A DNA stretch of 64,000 nt, from the NCBI RefSeq assembly GCF_024749285.1, contig NZ_CP087196.1, forward strand, positions 3,596,001 to 3,660,000. Direction: 5' to 3'. Under the pieces are notes generated by a model. It was not told the origin of the DNA and did no database searches. It saw only the letters and a program-made list of their open reading frames with translations. Shown piece after piece: positions 16,574 to 27,691 of this stretch. Numbering within the stretch: the first letter of the stretch is position 1; each line of letters starts with the position of its first letter. The DNA comes from Pseudomonas sp. B21-015 (GTDB lineage Bacteria; Pseudomonadota; Gammaproteobacteria; Pseudomonadales; Pseudomonadaceae). The translations under genes and the position numbers were made by a program.

Positions 16574-17641
16574 TCATTTGGACGACCCGTTTTTTCCATT
16601 CTCTGCGCCCGTTGGCGAAGTGACGCGAACGCCGCCCTGGCCTGCCAGAATCAGATTACCGTTGCCCGCCGCCGTGACCGCCGAGACGGAGATGCGATCC
16701 GGGCGGTTGAACACGCTGAAGGTTTCGCCGTCGTCGCTGCTGCGGATGATGCTGCCGCCGTTGCCGACAATCACGATGGAGCCGTCGTCGAGCAGCGTGG
16801 CACCGGACAGGCCGAACTCCAGCGCGCCCCGTGCAGCCTTGAGCTCGACCTGCTCCCAGGTGCTGCCGAAATCCGTGGAGCGGTAGAGATTGCCCCGCAA
16901 CCCGTAGGCCAGCAACGTGGCCGGTTGCGCGGTGCCGATCACGCCGAACAGCGAACCTTCGTACGGGCCTTCAAGCTTTTCCCAAGTCTGCCCTTCATCG
17001 CTGGAGCGGAACATGCTGCCCTGCTCGCCAACGATGAAAATGCCGGAATCCTTGACCGCCGCAATGGCGTTGAGGTGGTACTGGTCTTCGTTGTCGAGGC
17101 GGTCGCTGACGTCTTCCCAGTTTTTACCGCCGTCGGTGGTTTCCAGCAACGCACCGTAAGCGCCCACGGCAAAGCCGCTGTTGACGTCCTTGAACCAGAC
17201 GTCGAGCAGCGGCGATTCGCGTTTCAGGTCTTCGAATTGTTTGGTCCAGGTGATGCCGCCATCTTCGCTGGCGAGGATCTGCGCGTCATGGCCGACGGCC
17301 CAGCCGTGTTTGTCATCGACAAAAAATACTGCCGTCAGCAGTTGCCGGGTCGGCACCTTGGCCTGGGTCCAGGTCGCGCCCTGGTCGTCGGAATACAGAA
17401 TGTGCCCGCGATCGCCGACCACCACCAGGCGTTTGCCGGCGTGCACGACATCGAGCATCAGGCCTTTGCTGGCCTTGGCGGATTCAACGGAATAAACCAC
17501 GTCGGAGGCTGGTGCGGCGGCGGCCAACACAGGCGCCGAAAGTACGGCACAGCTCAACAGCGAGAGCGCTGTAGCCAGCAACGCGAACCTGCGTAACGCC
17601 AGCGGGCGGCAAATACTCACACCCATGACAGGCTCACTCAT
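16574..17641 (-). CDS. YCF48-related beta-propeller protein, exported
   Basis: A 355-residue protein. After an N-terminal hydrophobic export signal (RRFALLATALSLLSCAVLSA) come about seven BNR/YCF48 blades. They are recognisable by repeated Asp-box motifs: SDDQGATWTQ, SEDGGITWTK, TTDGGKNWED, SSDEGQTWEK, STDFGSTWEQ and SSDDGETFS. The plant and cyanobacterial relative (YCF48/HCF136) assists photosystem II assembly. In pseudomonads the fold is linked with RND exporters, and here the stop is 28 bp before the RND gene. A periplasmic partner or assembly factor of that exporter is a reasonable inference, not shown. The region upstream is now occupied by an IS element. Confidence 0.88.
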   Translation of the reverse strand: MSEPVMGVSICRPLALRRFALLATALSLLSCAVLSAPVLAAAAPASDVVYSVESAKASKGLMLDVVHAGKRLVVVGDRGHILYSDDQGATWTQAKVPTRQLLTAVFFVDDKHGWAVGHDAQILASEDGGITWTKQFEDLKRESPLLDVWFKDVNSGFAVGAYGALLETTDGGKNWEDVSDRLDNEDQYHLNAIAAVKDSGIFIVGEQGSMFRSSDEGQTWEKLEGPYEGSLFGVIGTAQPATLLAYGLRGNLYRSTDFGSTWEQVELKAARGALEFGLSGATLLDDGSIVIVGNGGSIIRSSDDGETFSVFNRPDRISVSAVTAAGNGNLILAGQGGVRVTSPTGAENGKNGSSK

Positions 17642-17884
17642 AGACCTTCCCCCATTATTATTGTTAGGTCGTTCAACCTTTCAGGGCGCCGTAAGGGGTG
17701 CTCGCCGGGATTGCCCTATTCAGAAGCATAGTCCTGAAACCCGCAATCCAGAGCGCCCCTTCGGAAGCTGGCTTATCCTATCGGGGTTTGGAAAGGTCTG
17801 ACAATCGACGCCACGTTATGTTTTGTTAACTGGAGGGGATATGGGTTGTGGGTGAATGAGGAGGTATTCGGAGGGGTGTAGTGG

Positions 17885-18760
17885 TCAACTAATTCCGGAC
17901 ACCTCGATAGGAGGTTTAGACGCCATTGCCCGTTCGTAAACGGTCGGTGGCAGATATCCCAGTTTCGAGTGCAGCCGCTCGTTGTTGTAAAACCCAACGA
18001 TGTATTCAGTGATGTCACGTATCGCTTCGGCGTGGTTGGCGTAATCACGCCGCCATACCCGCTCCATTTTCAAACTCAGGAAGAAGCGCTCCATCACTGA
18101 GTTGTCCCAGCAATTACCTTTACGGCTCATGCTTTGCTGCATTTCATTTCTTGCCAACAGCGCTCTGTAGCTTGCGCTCGCGTATTGGCTGCCACGATCC
18201 GAGTGGGCGACCAGACCCGGTGGTGGTTGACGCTGAGCAATCGCCAGTTGCATTGCACTACACACCAGCTCAGCCGGCATGTTCGGGGCCATGGACCAGC
18301 CGACTATCTTGCGTGAGAACAAGTCCAGCACCACGGCCAGGTATAACCAGCCGCTTCGGGTCCGGATGTAGGTAATGTCTGCCACCCAAGCTTTGTTTAC
18401 TGCGTCAGGTTCAAATTGGCGATTCAATACATTTTCAGCAATCGGCAGGTCGTGGTTGCTATCTGTCGTATGCACAAACTTACGCTTCCAAGCCGAACGC
18501 AGACCGTTGGCACGCATCAAGCGACGAATTTTATAAAGGCCTATTTCCATGCCCTTGGCGTGCAACACTTTACGCAACGGACGACTGCCATAACAGCCGC
18601 CACTTGCGGCAAACGATGCCTTGAGTTGCAGAGCCATGGGACAAATTGATGTTGGCACTTCAGCACGTTTGTTGGCTTCGTAGAACCCGGATCGACTGAT
18701 GCCCAGCAGCCGACAGACATGCGCCACCGAATAAGCCTTCTGTTGCAGCTGCCGAACCAA
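17885..18760 (-). CDS. IS3-family transposase OrfB (DDE integrase domain)
   Basis: A 291-residue rve-type catalytic half. The HTH_21 region is LLGISRSGFYEANKR, with a conserved GCYGSRPLRKVL block. The DDE residues are in WVADITYIRT (Asp), VAHSDRGSQYAS (Asp) and NCWDNSVMERFF (Glu). The only in-frame start is TTG at 18760. The frame is open upstream to the slippery site at 18802-18808 ([17 protein letters not shown]), so OrfB is more likely made as an OrfAB fusion by -1 frameshifting. Confidence 0.93.
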   Translation of the reverse strand: MVRQLQQKAYSVAHVCRLLGISRSGFYEANKRAEVPTSICPMALQLKASFAASGGCYGSRPLRKVLHAKGMEIGLYKIRRLMRANGLRSAWKRKFVHTTDSNHDLPIAENVLNRQFEPDAVNKAWVADITYIRTRSGWLYLAVVLDLFSRKIVGWSMAPNMPAELVCSAMQLAIAQRQPPPGLVAHSDRGSQYASASYRALLARNEMQQSMSRKGNCWDNSVMERFFLSLKMERVWRRDYANHAEAIRDITEYIVGFYNNERLHSKLGYLPPTVYERAMASKPPIEVSGIS

Positions 18761-18768
18761 GCGATACG

Positions 18769-19095
<327 letters not shown>

Positions 19096-19130
19096 CTATC
19101 GAGGTGTCCGGGGAAATTAGACCACTGCAG

Positions 19131-19164
19131 TTTGGGGTTTGGGGTTTGGGGTTTGGGGTTTGGG
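19131..19164 (+). repeat. TTTGGGG heptamer tandem repeat
   Basis: Four exact TTTGGGG units and a fifth partial one start 7 bp outside the right end of the IS element. Five G-runs of three or four bases separated by TTT meet the simple pattern for an intramolecular G-quadruplex on the plus strand. Confidence 0.9.
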
Positions 19165-19402
19165 TGCATATCCGTTGCTGCGGTAACGGCGGCTGGCGGT
19201 TTCGCTCTTACAGCGAGTCACTTTGGAAAAGCCCCAAAGTAACCAAAGGGCTCTTGCCCCTTTCGTTCGGTGCCTCGCCCGGGCTCGGCATGCCCTCGCT
19301 CCGGTCCTGCTCCGTGGGCCCGCCGCCATCGGCCATCCATGGCCGGGGGCGGCTAACCCGGCATCCATGCCGGGTTGCCCACTGCGCAGAACCGGAACGA
19401 AG
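19163..19402. repeat. Left arm of a 765-bp imperfect palindrome
   Basis: About 240 bp that reappear as an imperfect reverse complement at 19681-19927. Shared blocks include CATATCCGTT, GCTCTTACAGCG, GGCTCGGCATGCCCTC, GGGCCCGCCGCCATCGGCCA and GGCCGGGGGCGGCTA. Several short hairpins lie within it. Open frames here match between arms only by repetition and do not look like genes. Confidence 0.85.
19355..19376. other. Perfect 9-bp hairpin in the left arm
   Basis: AACCCGGCA-TCCA-TGCCGGGTT. The equivalent hairpin in the other arm differs at two stem positions, and both sides change so that pairing is kept. Confidence 0.8.
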
Positions 19403-19588
19403 CCTCTCGAGGGGGCGGTGCGTCAAGATCAAAAGCTGCAGGCGAGCTAACGCTCGGCCTGTTGAGTGGTGAAAAGCAGAGCGGATGTGCTCTGATTTTT
19501 TGTGTGAGCTGGCTTGTCGGGTCGCCGCATCGCTGCGATGGCGGCCTGTCAACCGACCAATCTTCCCCCGGATGTACCCAGTCCAACT

Positions 19589-19611
19589 GTGGGAGCGAGC
19601 CTGCTCGCGAA
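19589..19611 (+). repeat. Solitary REP unit (GGGAGCGAGCCTGCTCGC type)
   Basis: A single unit TGTGGGAGCGAGCCTGCTCG in the spacer of the large palindrome. No inverted partner is close by. Confidence 0.75.
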
Positions 19612-19621
19612 GCTGTTGATC

Positions 19622-19644
19622 TTGCTGTTGCTGTTGCTGTTGCT
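19622..19644 (+). repeat. TTGCTG hexamer repeat
   Basis: Three exact copies of TTGCTG plus a partial fourth, directly after the solitary REP unit in the palindrome spacer (19403-19680). The rest of the spacer shows no gene. Confidence 0.7.
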
Positions 19645-19680
19645 TTGGCTTTTGATCTTGATCTGTCTGCCCCTTTCCCA

Positions 19681-19927
19681 GAGGCCGAACGCAGGTATTG
19701 CGCAGGGGGCACCGCGGCAAGGATGCCGCGGTAGCCGCCCCCGGCCATGGATGGCCGATGGCGGCGGGCCCCCGGAGCAATGCCGGAGTGAGGGCATGCC
19801 GAGCCTGGGCGAGGCACCGAATGGTGGGGCAAGACCTTTTGGTTACTTTTGGGGCGTTTGCCAAAAGTGACCCGCTGTAAGAGCGGAACCTTAAGTGGCC
19901 ATTACCGCAGAAACGGATATGTACACC
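19681..19927. repeat. Right arm of the 765-bp imperfect palindrome
   Basis: Reverse-complement partner of 19163-19402, ending 91 bp before the pepN stop. Open frames through it are repeat-derived. Sequences of this type recur around Pseudomonas genomes as far as I recall; no database check was made. Confidence 0.85.
19711..19732. other. Perfect 9-bp hairpin in the right arm
   Basis: ACCGCGGCA-AGGA-TGCCGCGGT. Compared with the left-arm hairpin it shows two compensatory pair changes (A-T to C-G and C-G to G-C). Confidence 0.8.
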
Positions 19928-19958
19928 ATCAAAAATCCCGGTCGGCTATCAGGCCGCC

Positions 19959-19985
19959 TTCGCGGGCAAGCCTCGCTCCTACAGG
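19959..19985. repeat. Degenerate REP unit
   Basis: TTCGCGGGCAAGCCTCGCTC, then CTACAGG: an isolated, slightly altered REP half between the palindrome and the pepN stop. Confidence 0.6.
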
Positions 19986-20017
19986 GTCCGTGTGAACCCT
20001 GCAGGAGCAGACCAAAC

Positions 20018-22675
20018 TCAGGCCAGGCTTTTGCTGACCACTTCAAACACGTCGCTGGACAGTTGCCCCGACGCACGAATCCGCTCCAGTTCGCCTTTCA
20101 TCAACGCCTGACGGGCACTGTCGTACTTGCGCCAGCGCGTCAGCGGTGCCAGTTGGCGAGACGCGATCTGCGGATTGAAGCCGTTCAACTCGATCACCAG
20201 ATCCGCCAGGAACCGATACCCGGAACCGTCAGCCGAATGGAAGTTGATCAGGTTCTGCCCGGCAAACGCACCGACCAGTGCCCGCACCTTGTTCGGGTTC
20301 TTGATCGTGAACGCAGGGTGTTGCATCAAGGCTTTGACCCGTGCCAGACCACCCGGCAACGTGCTGCCGGCCTGAACGCTGAACCACTGATCCATCACCA
20401 GCGGATTGTCCTTGAAGTGCTCGGCGAAGCTCGCCAACGCCGTGGCTTTCTGTTCTTCGAATGGCGAATTCACCAGTACCGCCAATGCGGTCAGGCGTTC
20501 AGTCATGTTGTCGCACGCCTCGAACTGCTCAAGGGTTGACGCCAAGACTTGCGGCTTGCCGCTGAGCATCAGGTACGACAGCGCGATGTTTTGCAGCGCG
20601 CGGCGGGCAAAATGCTCAGCCTCGGCCACATACGGAGTCTTTTTCGACAGATCGCGATTAGCTTCATAACGCTGCCACAGCGGTTCGAACAGATTGTCCG
20701 CCAGCTGCTTGCGAGCAAATTCGCGAGCGGTATGGATGGCCTCGACATCAGCCACTTCGCTGATTTCGGTCAGGTAGGCTTCGCTCGGCAGCGAAAGCAT
20801 TTCCGCAACCATCGCCTGATCCAAAGTCTCGTCGGACAGCACGGTACGCAGCGCTGCAACCAGACGCTGATCCAGTACCAACGCTTCACCCTTCTGCTGC
20901 TGGGCAATCAGCTCTTGCAACACCTGCACCGACAGTTGCTGACCGGCATCCCAGCGGTTGAAGCCGTCGCTGTCGTGCTGCATCAGAAACATCAGTTGAT
21001 CGCGGTCGTACGGGAAGCTCAGCTTCACCGGCGCCGAGAAGCCACGCAGCAACGACGGCAGCGGCTTTTCAGCCATGTCGACAAAGGTGAAGGTCTGCTC
21101 GGCTTCAGTCACCGAGATAACCCGCGAAGTGCCCTGAGCGCTGGCTTCGCCGGACAGACGCAATGCAATCGCCGCGCCTTTCGAATCAAGAAGCCCCAGC
21201 TCCACCGGAATCACGAACGGCAGTTTTTCCACCTTGTCCGGGGTTTCCGGGCAGCTCTGGCGGAAGGTCAGGCTGTAGGTTTGCGCAGCGGCATCGTAGG
21301 ACTCGCTCACCACCAGACGCGGTGTGCCGGCCTGGCTGTACCAGCGTTTGAACTGGGTCAGGTCGACACCGTTGGCGTCTTCCATGGCCTTGATAAAGTC
21401 GTCGCAGGTCACGGCCTGACCGTCATGGCGTTCGAAGTACAGGTCGCTGCCTTTGCGGAAACCGTCAGCCCCGAGCAAGGTGTGGATCATCCCGACCACT
21501 TCCGAACCCTTTTCGTACACGGTCAGGGTGTAGAAGTTGGAAATCTCGATGAAGCTGTCCGGGCGCACGGCGTGGGCCATGGGGCCGGCGTCTTCGGCGA
21601 ACTGGTGGGTGCGCAGATACGCCACGTCCTGGATGCGCTTGACCGTGGCCGAGTTCATGTCGGCGGAGAACTCCGAATCCCGGAACACGGTGAAGCCTTC
21701 CTTCAGCGACAACTGGAACCAGTCGCGGCAGGTCACGCGGTTGCCCGACCAGTTGTGGAAGTATTCGTGGGCAACGATCGCTTCCACCCGTTGGTGCGCG
21801 GCGTCGGTAGCGGTCTCGGCGCGGGCCAGCACGGCGCTGGAGTTGAAGATGTTGAGGCCCTTGTTCTCCATGGCGCCCATGTTGAAGTCGTTGACCGCGA
21901 CGATCATGAAGATGTCCAGGTCGTACTCGCGACCGTAAACCTCTTCGTCCCAGCGCATCGACTTTTTCAGGCTGTTCATGGCGTGCTGGCACTTGTCGAT
22001 GTTTTCCGGCTCGACGTAGATACGCAGCGCCACGGAGCGCTCGGTCATGGTGGTGAAGGTGTCTTCGACGCACCACAGGTCACCGGCCACCAGCGCGAAC
22101 AGGTAAGCCGGTTTCTTGAACGGGTCTTCCCAGGTCGCCCAGTGCCGGCCGTCTTCGCCGGGACCCGAGGCAATCGGGTTGCCGTTGGACAGCAGCACCG
22201 GATAGCTGTGCTGCTCGGCCACCACGGTGGTGGTGAACGTGCTCATCACATCCGGGCGGTCGAGGTAATAGGTGATCTTGCGGAAACCTTCGGCCTCGCA
22301 CTGGGTGCAGAACATGGTGCCGGATTTGTACAGGCCTTCAAGGGCGGTGTTGGTTTCCGGGTGGATCCGGACACTGGTGTCGACCGTGAAGCTTGTGCTG
22401 GTCGGATGCAGGGTCAGATGATTCTCGGTCAACTGGTAGTCGGTGGCGCTCAGTTCCCGGTCGGCCAACGTCACCGACAGCAGGTCGAGTTGCTGACCGT
22501 CCAGCACCAGCGGCGGCAGGCCCGGGCCACGCTCGGGATTGCGGCGCATCACCAGTTGCGCATGGACCAGGCTGTGGTCCTCGAACAACTCGAAGGTCAG
22601 GTGCGTCTCGTCGATCAGGTACTCGGGCGCCTGATAGTCCTTCAGGTAGATCATCTTCGGTTGTTCGGTGCGCAT
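20018..22675 (-). CDS. pepN: Aminopeptidase N (M1 zinc metallopeptidase)
   Basis: An 885-residue cytosolic enzyme that removes N-terminal residues from peptides. Zinc ligands are the two histidines of HEYFH (303-307) and Glu326 in LKEGF. GAMEN (267-271) is the exopeptidase motif that holds the substrate amino group. The length equals that of gammaproteobacterial PepN. It is the last gene of a six-gene run starting with nadK and lies 10 bp after the DUF2797 gene. Downstream sit the palindrome and the IS element. Confidence 0.97.
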   Translation of the reverse strand: MRTEQPKMIYLKDYQAPEYLIDETHLTFELFEDHSLVHAQLVMRRNPERGPGLPPLVLDGQQLDLLSVTLADRELSATDYQLTENHLTLHPTSTSFTVDTSVRIHPETNTALEGLYKSGTMFCTQCEAEGFRKITYYLDRPDVMSTFTTTVVAEQHSYPVLLSNGNPIASGPGEDGRHWATWEDPFKKPAYLFALVAGDLWCVEDTFTTMTERSVALRIYVEPENIDKCQHAMNSLKKSMRWDEEVYGREYDLDIFMIVAVNDFNMGAMENKGLNIFNSSAVLARAETATDAAHQRVEAIVAHEYFHNWSGNRVTCRDWFQLSLKEGFTVFRDSEFSADMNSATVKRIQDVAYLRTHQFAEDAGPMAHAVRPDSFIEISNFYTLTVYEKGSEVVGMIHTLLGADGFRKGSDLYFERHDGQAVTCDDFIKAMEDANGVDLTQFKRWYSQAGTPRLVVSESYDAAAQTYSLTFRQSCPETPDKVEKLPFVIPVELGLLDSKGAAIALRLSGEASAQGTSRVISVTEAEQTFTFVDMAEKPLPSLLRGFSAPVKLSFPYDRDQLMFLMQHDSDGFNRWDAGQQLSVQVLQELIAQQQKGEALVLDQRLVAALRTVLSDETLDQAMVAEMLSLPSEAYLTEISEVADVEAIHTAREFARKQLADNLFEPLWQRYEANRDLSKKTPYVAEAEHFARRALQNIALSYLMLSGKPQVLASTLEQFEACDNMTERLTALAVLVNSPFEEQKATALASFAEHFKDNPLVMDQWFSVQAGSTLPGGLARVKALMQHPAFTIKNPNKVRALVGAFAGQNLINFHSADGSGYRFLADLVIELNGFNPQIASRQLAPLTRWRKYDSARQALMKGELERIRASGQLSSDVFEVVSKSLA

Positions 22676-22685
22676 GCTGGAATCC

Positions 22686-23516
22686 TTACTGATGCACGGC
22701 GAGCTGGTAGGCCGTGTATTTACGAATATTGATCACGCCGGTGTCGAAAATCAGGTACTGGCCCTTGATCCCCAGCAGCGTGCCTTCGGCAATCGGGTTC
22801 TTGTCCAGGTTGAAGCTGACGATTTTGGCCGGGTATTGCTCGACCGGATAGCGGATTTCGAGCGGTTCGACATCGGTAATGGTCTGGATTGCCTGTAGGC
22901 CAAATCGCTCCTGCAAGCCTTGCAAACCGTCCGCACAGCTTTCAAACAGCTGATCGCGAACCTGCGCCAGATCCACCGCCACCGCATCGCCCTTGAGTAA
23001 AGCACGCCAGTTGGTCTTGTCGGCGACCTGGCTGCGGAACAGGTCTTCGACGAAGCCCGATTGCTGGCGGGTCGAGACGCGCACGATCGGCAACGCCTGG
23101 CTGGCGCCCTGATCGAGCCAGCGGGTGGGCAACTGCGTGGCGCGGGTGATGCCGACCTTGATCCCTGACGAATTGGCCAGATACACCACATGATCGGTCA
23201 TGCAGAATTTTTCGCCCCACTCGGGCTCTCGGCAAGTACCTGCGTCGTAGTGGCAACGTTCCGGGCTCATGATGCAGATGTCGCACTGCGCCAGCTTGGT
23301 CATGCACGGGTAGCAGTAACCCTGGCTGAAACTGGTTTTGGTCTTGCGTCCGCAATGGGTGCAGTGGATCGCCCCCAGATACTCCAGGCGCACCGTAGTG
23401 CCGATCAACGGATTGACCGGCACCTCGGCGTCGCCCAGACGAAAAGCGTACTGCACGTTCGGCCCGTCAAGACGCGCCGACATTTTGCTGATTGCACCGC
23501 GGCCAATCTCGATCAA
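22686..23516 (-). CDS. DUF2797 family protein
   Basis: A 276-residue protein rich in paired cysteines: CTHCGRKT, CYPCMTKLAQCDIC, CHYDAGTC. These suggest metal or Fe-S binding in the N-terminal half. A VYLANSSGIKVGITR block resembles a GIY-YIG-like fold start. I placed the start at TTG (23516), reading LIEIGRGAISKMSA. This TTG overlaps the DUF1315 stop as TTGA, the same coupling used elsewhere in the operon. The alternative ATG at 23483 would shorten it by 11 residues. Function is unknown. Confidence 0.82.
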   Translation of the reverse strand: MIEIGRGAISKMSARLDGPNVQYAFRLGDAEVPVNPLIGTTVRLEYLGAIHCTHCGRKTKTSFSQGYCYPCMTKLAQCDICIMSPERCHYDAGTCREPEWGEKFCMTDHVVYLANSSGIKVGITRATQLPTRWLDQGASQALPIVRVSTRQQSGFVEDLFRSQVADKTNWRALLKGDAVAVDLAQVRDQLFESCADGLQGLQERFGLQAIQTITDVEPLEIRYPVEQYPAKIVSFNLDKNPIAEGTLLGIKGQYLIFDTGVINIRKYTAYQLAVHQ

Positions 23517-23773
23517 TGGATGGCATCCGATTTGAACAGAATGTTCGGCACTTCGATCGACTTCGACGCGCACTCCTGCGGGCCCATGTAGCCGGTGCGC
23601 TGTTCCTCGGGCAGGTTCTGGATTTCCCAGGCGATCATCGCTTGCAGGGACAGTTCGCGTTGTTCGGCGGTGAGCTTGCCACCGTCCGACCATTTGCCGA
23701 TCTCCACCGCCAGTTTCAGGCTCTGGTAGATATCCGGGGTGATGTTTTTGATCATTTCGTTAAAAGAGGACAT
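23513..23773 (-). CDS. DUF1315 (YeaC-like) family protein
   Basis: An 86-residue cytosolic protein (MSSFNEMIKNITPDIYQSLK, GKWSDGGKLT, EEQRTGYMGP) recognisable as the YeaC/DUF1315 family. The ATG at 23773 has GGAG about 8 nt upstream. The stop overlaps the start of the DUF2797 gene. Function unknown; its conserved place beside DUF2797 suggests a shared role. Confidence 0.85.
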   Translation of the reverse strand: MSSFNEMIKNITPDIYQSLKLAVEIGKWSDGGKLTAEQRELSLQAMIAWEIQNLPEEQRTGYMGPQECASKSIEVPNILFKSDAIH

Positions 23774-23804
23774 CAAGGGCTCCGCGCTCTTCATTCATAA
23801 CTGT

Positions 23805-24674
23805 TTAGACGGCCAGTTTACGGCGGTTGTACAAACCGCCCAACAAACCGGTGAAGCATCCGATGAGTAACCCGCCAACGTGGGCCGCATTGGCAATCTC
23901 GCCGAAGCCGATCATCGAGACCAGCCCCGACAGGCACAACAGCAGCCACACCAGCATCATCACCAACACCCCACGGGGCAGGCGATAAGCCGGGTTCGGC
24001 GACAGAATCTGGAAGATCCAGCAATGCCCGAGCAGGCCGTACAGCACCCCGGACAACCCGCCAAACAGGGTCGGGCCGCTGAAAAAGAACTGGGCATAGT
24101 TGGACACCAGGCTGAACAACAATGTCAGGCCGATCAGGTTGATGCTGCCCTGACGCGACTCGATGCGCCGCCCCAGCTCCCAGTACCACATGCCATTCAT
24201 GGCCAGGTGCAGGATGCCGAAGTGGATCAGCATCGGCGTCACCAGACGCCACCACTGCCCCGCCGCCAGGCTGTCGGCCAGTGGTGTGAAATGGATGTAT
24301 TCGCCGACCACGCGGAAATCGAGAAACGTCAGCCAGCGCATCGTCTCGAGGTTTTCGCCAAGCAGCGTCACCGCGCCGACGATCAGGCTCAACAACAGCA
24401 CGAACGCCGTGGCCTTGCTGTGGCGCAACTGCTCGACGAAGCCCGGACGCTGCGGGGTCTGCGTCACCGGGATATCCAGTTGCTGATCCGGGTCGCCGGC
24501 CGGAAAGCGTTCGTACAACGAGCGCACGTCTTCGCTGATGCTGGCCGACACCCACAGCACCTGCTCGCCCGCCTCTTCGCTGACCCGATGGGGCACTTGC
24601 ATGCGCTGCAGCAGTTTGACGAACCCGCTCAAATCCACCGCCAGCGGCAGACGCAATACCGCCACCGCCGTCAT
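23805..24674 (-). CDS. Rhomboid-family intramembrane serine protease (GlpG-like)
   Basis: A 289-residue protein with a soluble N-terminal domain of about 85 residues and six helices. The catalytic serine is Ser208 in GLSGVLYG and the catalytic histidine is His265 in NAAHVGG. HFGILHLAMN (151-160) carries the conserved His and Asn of helix 2 that form the oxyanion site. It cleaves membrane proteins within or near the bilayer. The start overlaps the phosphatase gene stop by 4 nt. Confidence 0.93.
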   Translation of the reverse strand: MTAVAVLRLPLAVDLSGFVKLLQRMQVPHRVSEEAGEQVLWVSASISEDVRSLYERFPAGDPDQQLDIPVTQTPQRPGFVEQLRHSKATAFVLLLSLIVGAVTLLGENLETMRWLTFLDFRVVGEYIHFTPLADSLAAGQWWRLVTPMLIHFGILHLAMNGMWYWELGRRIESRQGSINLIGLTLLFSLVSNYAQFFFSGPTLFGGLSGVLYGLLGHCWIFQILSPNPAYRLPRGVLVMMLVWLLLCLSGLVSMIGFGEIANAAHVGGLLIGCFTGLLGGLYNRRKLAV

Positions 24675-25641
24675 TGCAGCAACTCCGGCCGCTCGACATC
24701 GACCCAGACAAATTTATGCGGGTCGAGACGGGTTTCCTGGTCCAGACGATAAGCGACCAGTTTGCCGTAGAGCACCGCGCTGTAATCCAGGCACGCCAGG
24801 TTCGGGCGGATCGGCGCCGGTTTTCCGCTGCGCCAGTAGTGGCCGACGAACAACATCGGCTCATCGACGCCATAGCGCAGCAAGTTGTCTTTTTCTATGG
24901 ACGACAGCGGCGTGCGGGCCACCGGCTCAGGCAAGGCGTCGGGTTGGAACACGATGTCTCCGTAGGTTTGCGGGTCGTCTTCCCAGAACTTGGTGCGGAA
25001 AAACGAGCGCGTCAGGCCGTCGCCGCTGGTCATGGTCAAGCCGTGGGGCAAGCGCATGTCGGTGCCGCGCAACAGGCGATCGAACACGGTGCAGGCAAAA
25101 CTGCCCGGTACTGCGGAGGCCTGGAGGAAGTGTTCATCGATGCAGCCATCGGGGAACAACCCGCGCAACGGCTCGATCAGGCCGGCATCCCAACAGGCAT
25201 GCACGACGCGAAAGCGTCCGGCATCGACGAACAATGGCAGTTCATAGAACCATTGCAGGAAGTCATGCCAATCTTCGGGATGATCTTCGAACTGGGCCAG
25301 GGTTTCCTGAAGCAGGCGCGCGTGGCGCGGCGTATGTTCACGCACGAACTGCTTGCCACTGCCCGGCAACGCCGGGGTGCTCCAGCCGAGCGCGTTGAAT
25401 TCATGGTTACCCATGATGCACAGCGCCTGACCGGCCTCGACCATGTCGTGGACGATGTGCAGCGCCTCGCGAATCCGCGGGCCACGGTCGATGATGTCGC
25501 CAAGGAATACCGCCATGCGCGACGGATGCCGCCAGACGCCAGCCTGTTTGTGGTAACCGAGCCGGTCGAGCAAATGCTCAAGGGTCAGAGCGCAACCGTG
25601 CACGTCACCGATCAGGTCGTAGCTACGCGCGGGATCGAGCA

Positions 25642-25642
<1 letters not shown>
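24671..25642 (-). CDS. Metallophosphoesterase (calcineurin-like)
   Basis: A 323-residue Ser/Thr-phosphatase-type phosphoesterase with the dimetal motifs in order: GDVHG (12-16), GDIIDRG (48-54) and GNHE (78-81). It resembles bacterial diadenosine-tetraphosphatase or PrpA-like enzymes but is longer. The substrate is not clear. It overlaps nadK by one base (TGATG) and the rhomboid gene by four, so it is translated as part of the operon. Confidence 0.9.
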
Positions 25643-27595
<1,953 letters not shown>

Positions 27596-27618
27596 GTTTT
27601 TGTGGTGAGTGGACGGGC

Positions 27619-27648
27619 CCTTTCGCGGGCAAGCCCGCTCCCACGGGG
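27619..27648. repeat. Solitary REP unit
   Basis: TTTCGCGGGCAAGCCCGCTC followed by CCACGGGG, one unit without a partner, between the convergent DUF1853 and FMN reductase genes. Confidence 0.8.
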
Positions 27649-27691
27649 ATTGTGGCTGGCCACAAGAATTAATCAGCGCCACATGACGGGG

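Noticed and set aside
17773..18048. 91-codon frame overlapping the left IS end
   Set aside because: It begins inside the transposase gene and leaves the element through the terminal repeat; an accidental frame.
19208..19864. Several overlapping open frames in the large palindrome, including a 218-codon one
   Set aside because: They run through repeat arms and tandem repeats on both strands and share sequence only because the arms are inverse copies. No ribosome sites.
20549..22732. 727-codon open frame on the plus strand opposite pepN
   Set aside because: It is the mirror of the conserved PepN reading frame, with His/Arg/Gln-rich low-information sequence and no ribosome site.
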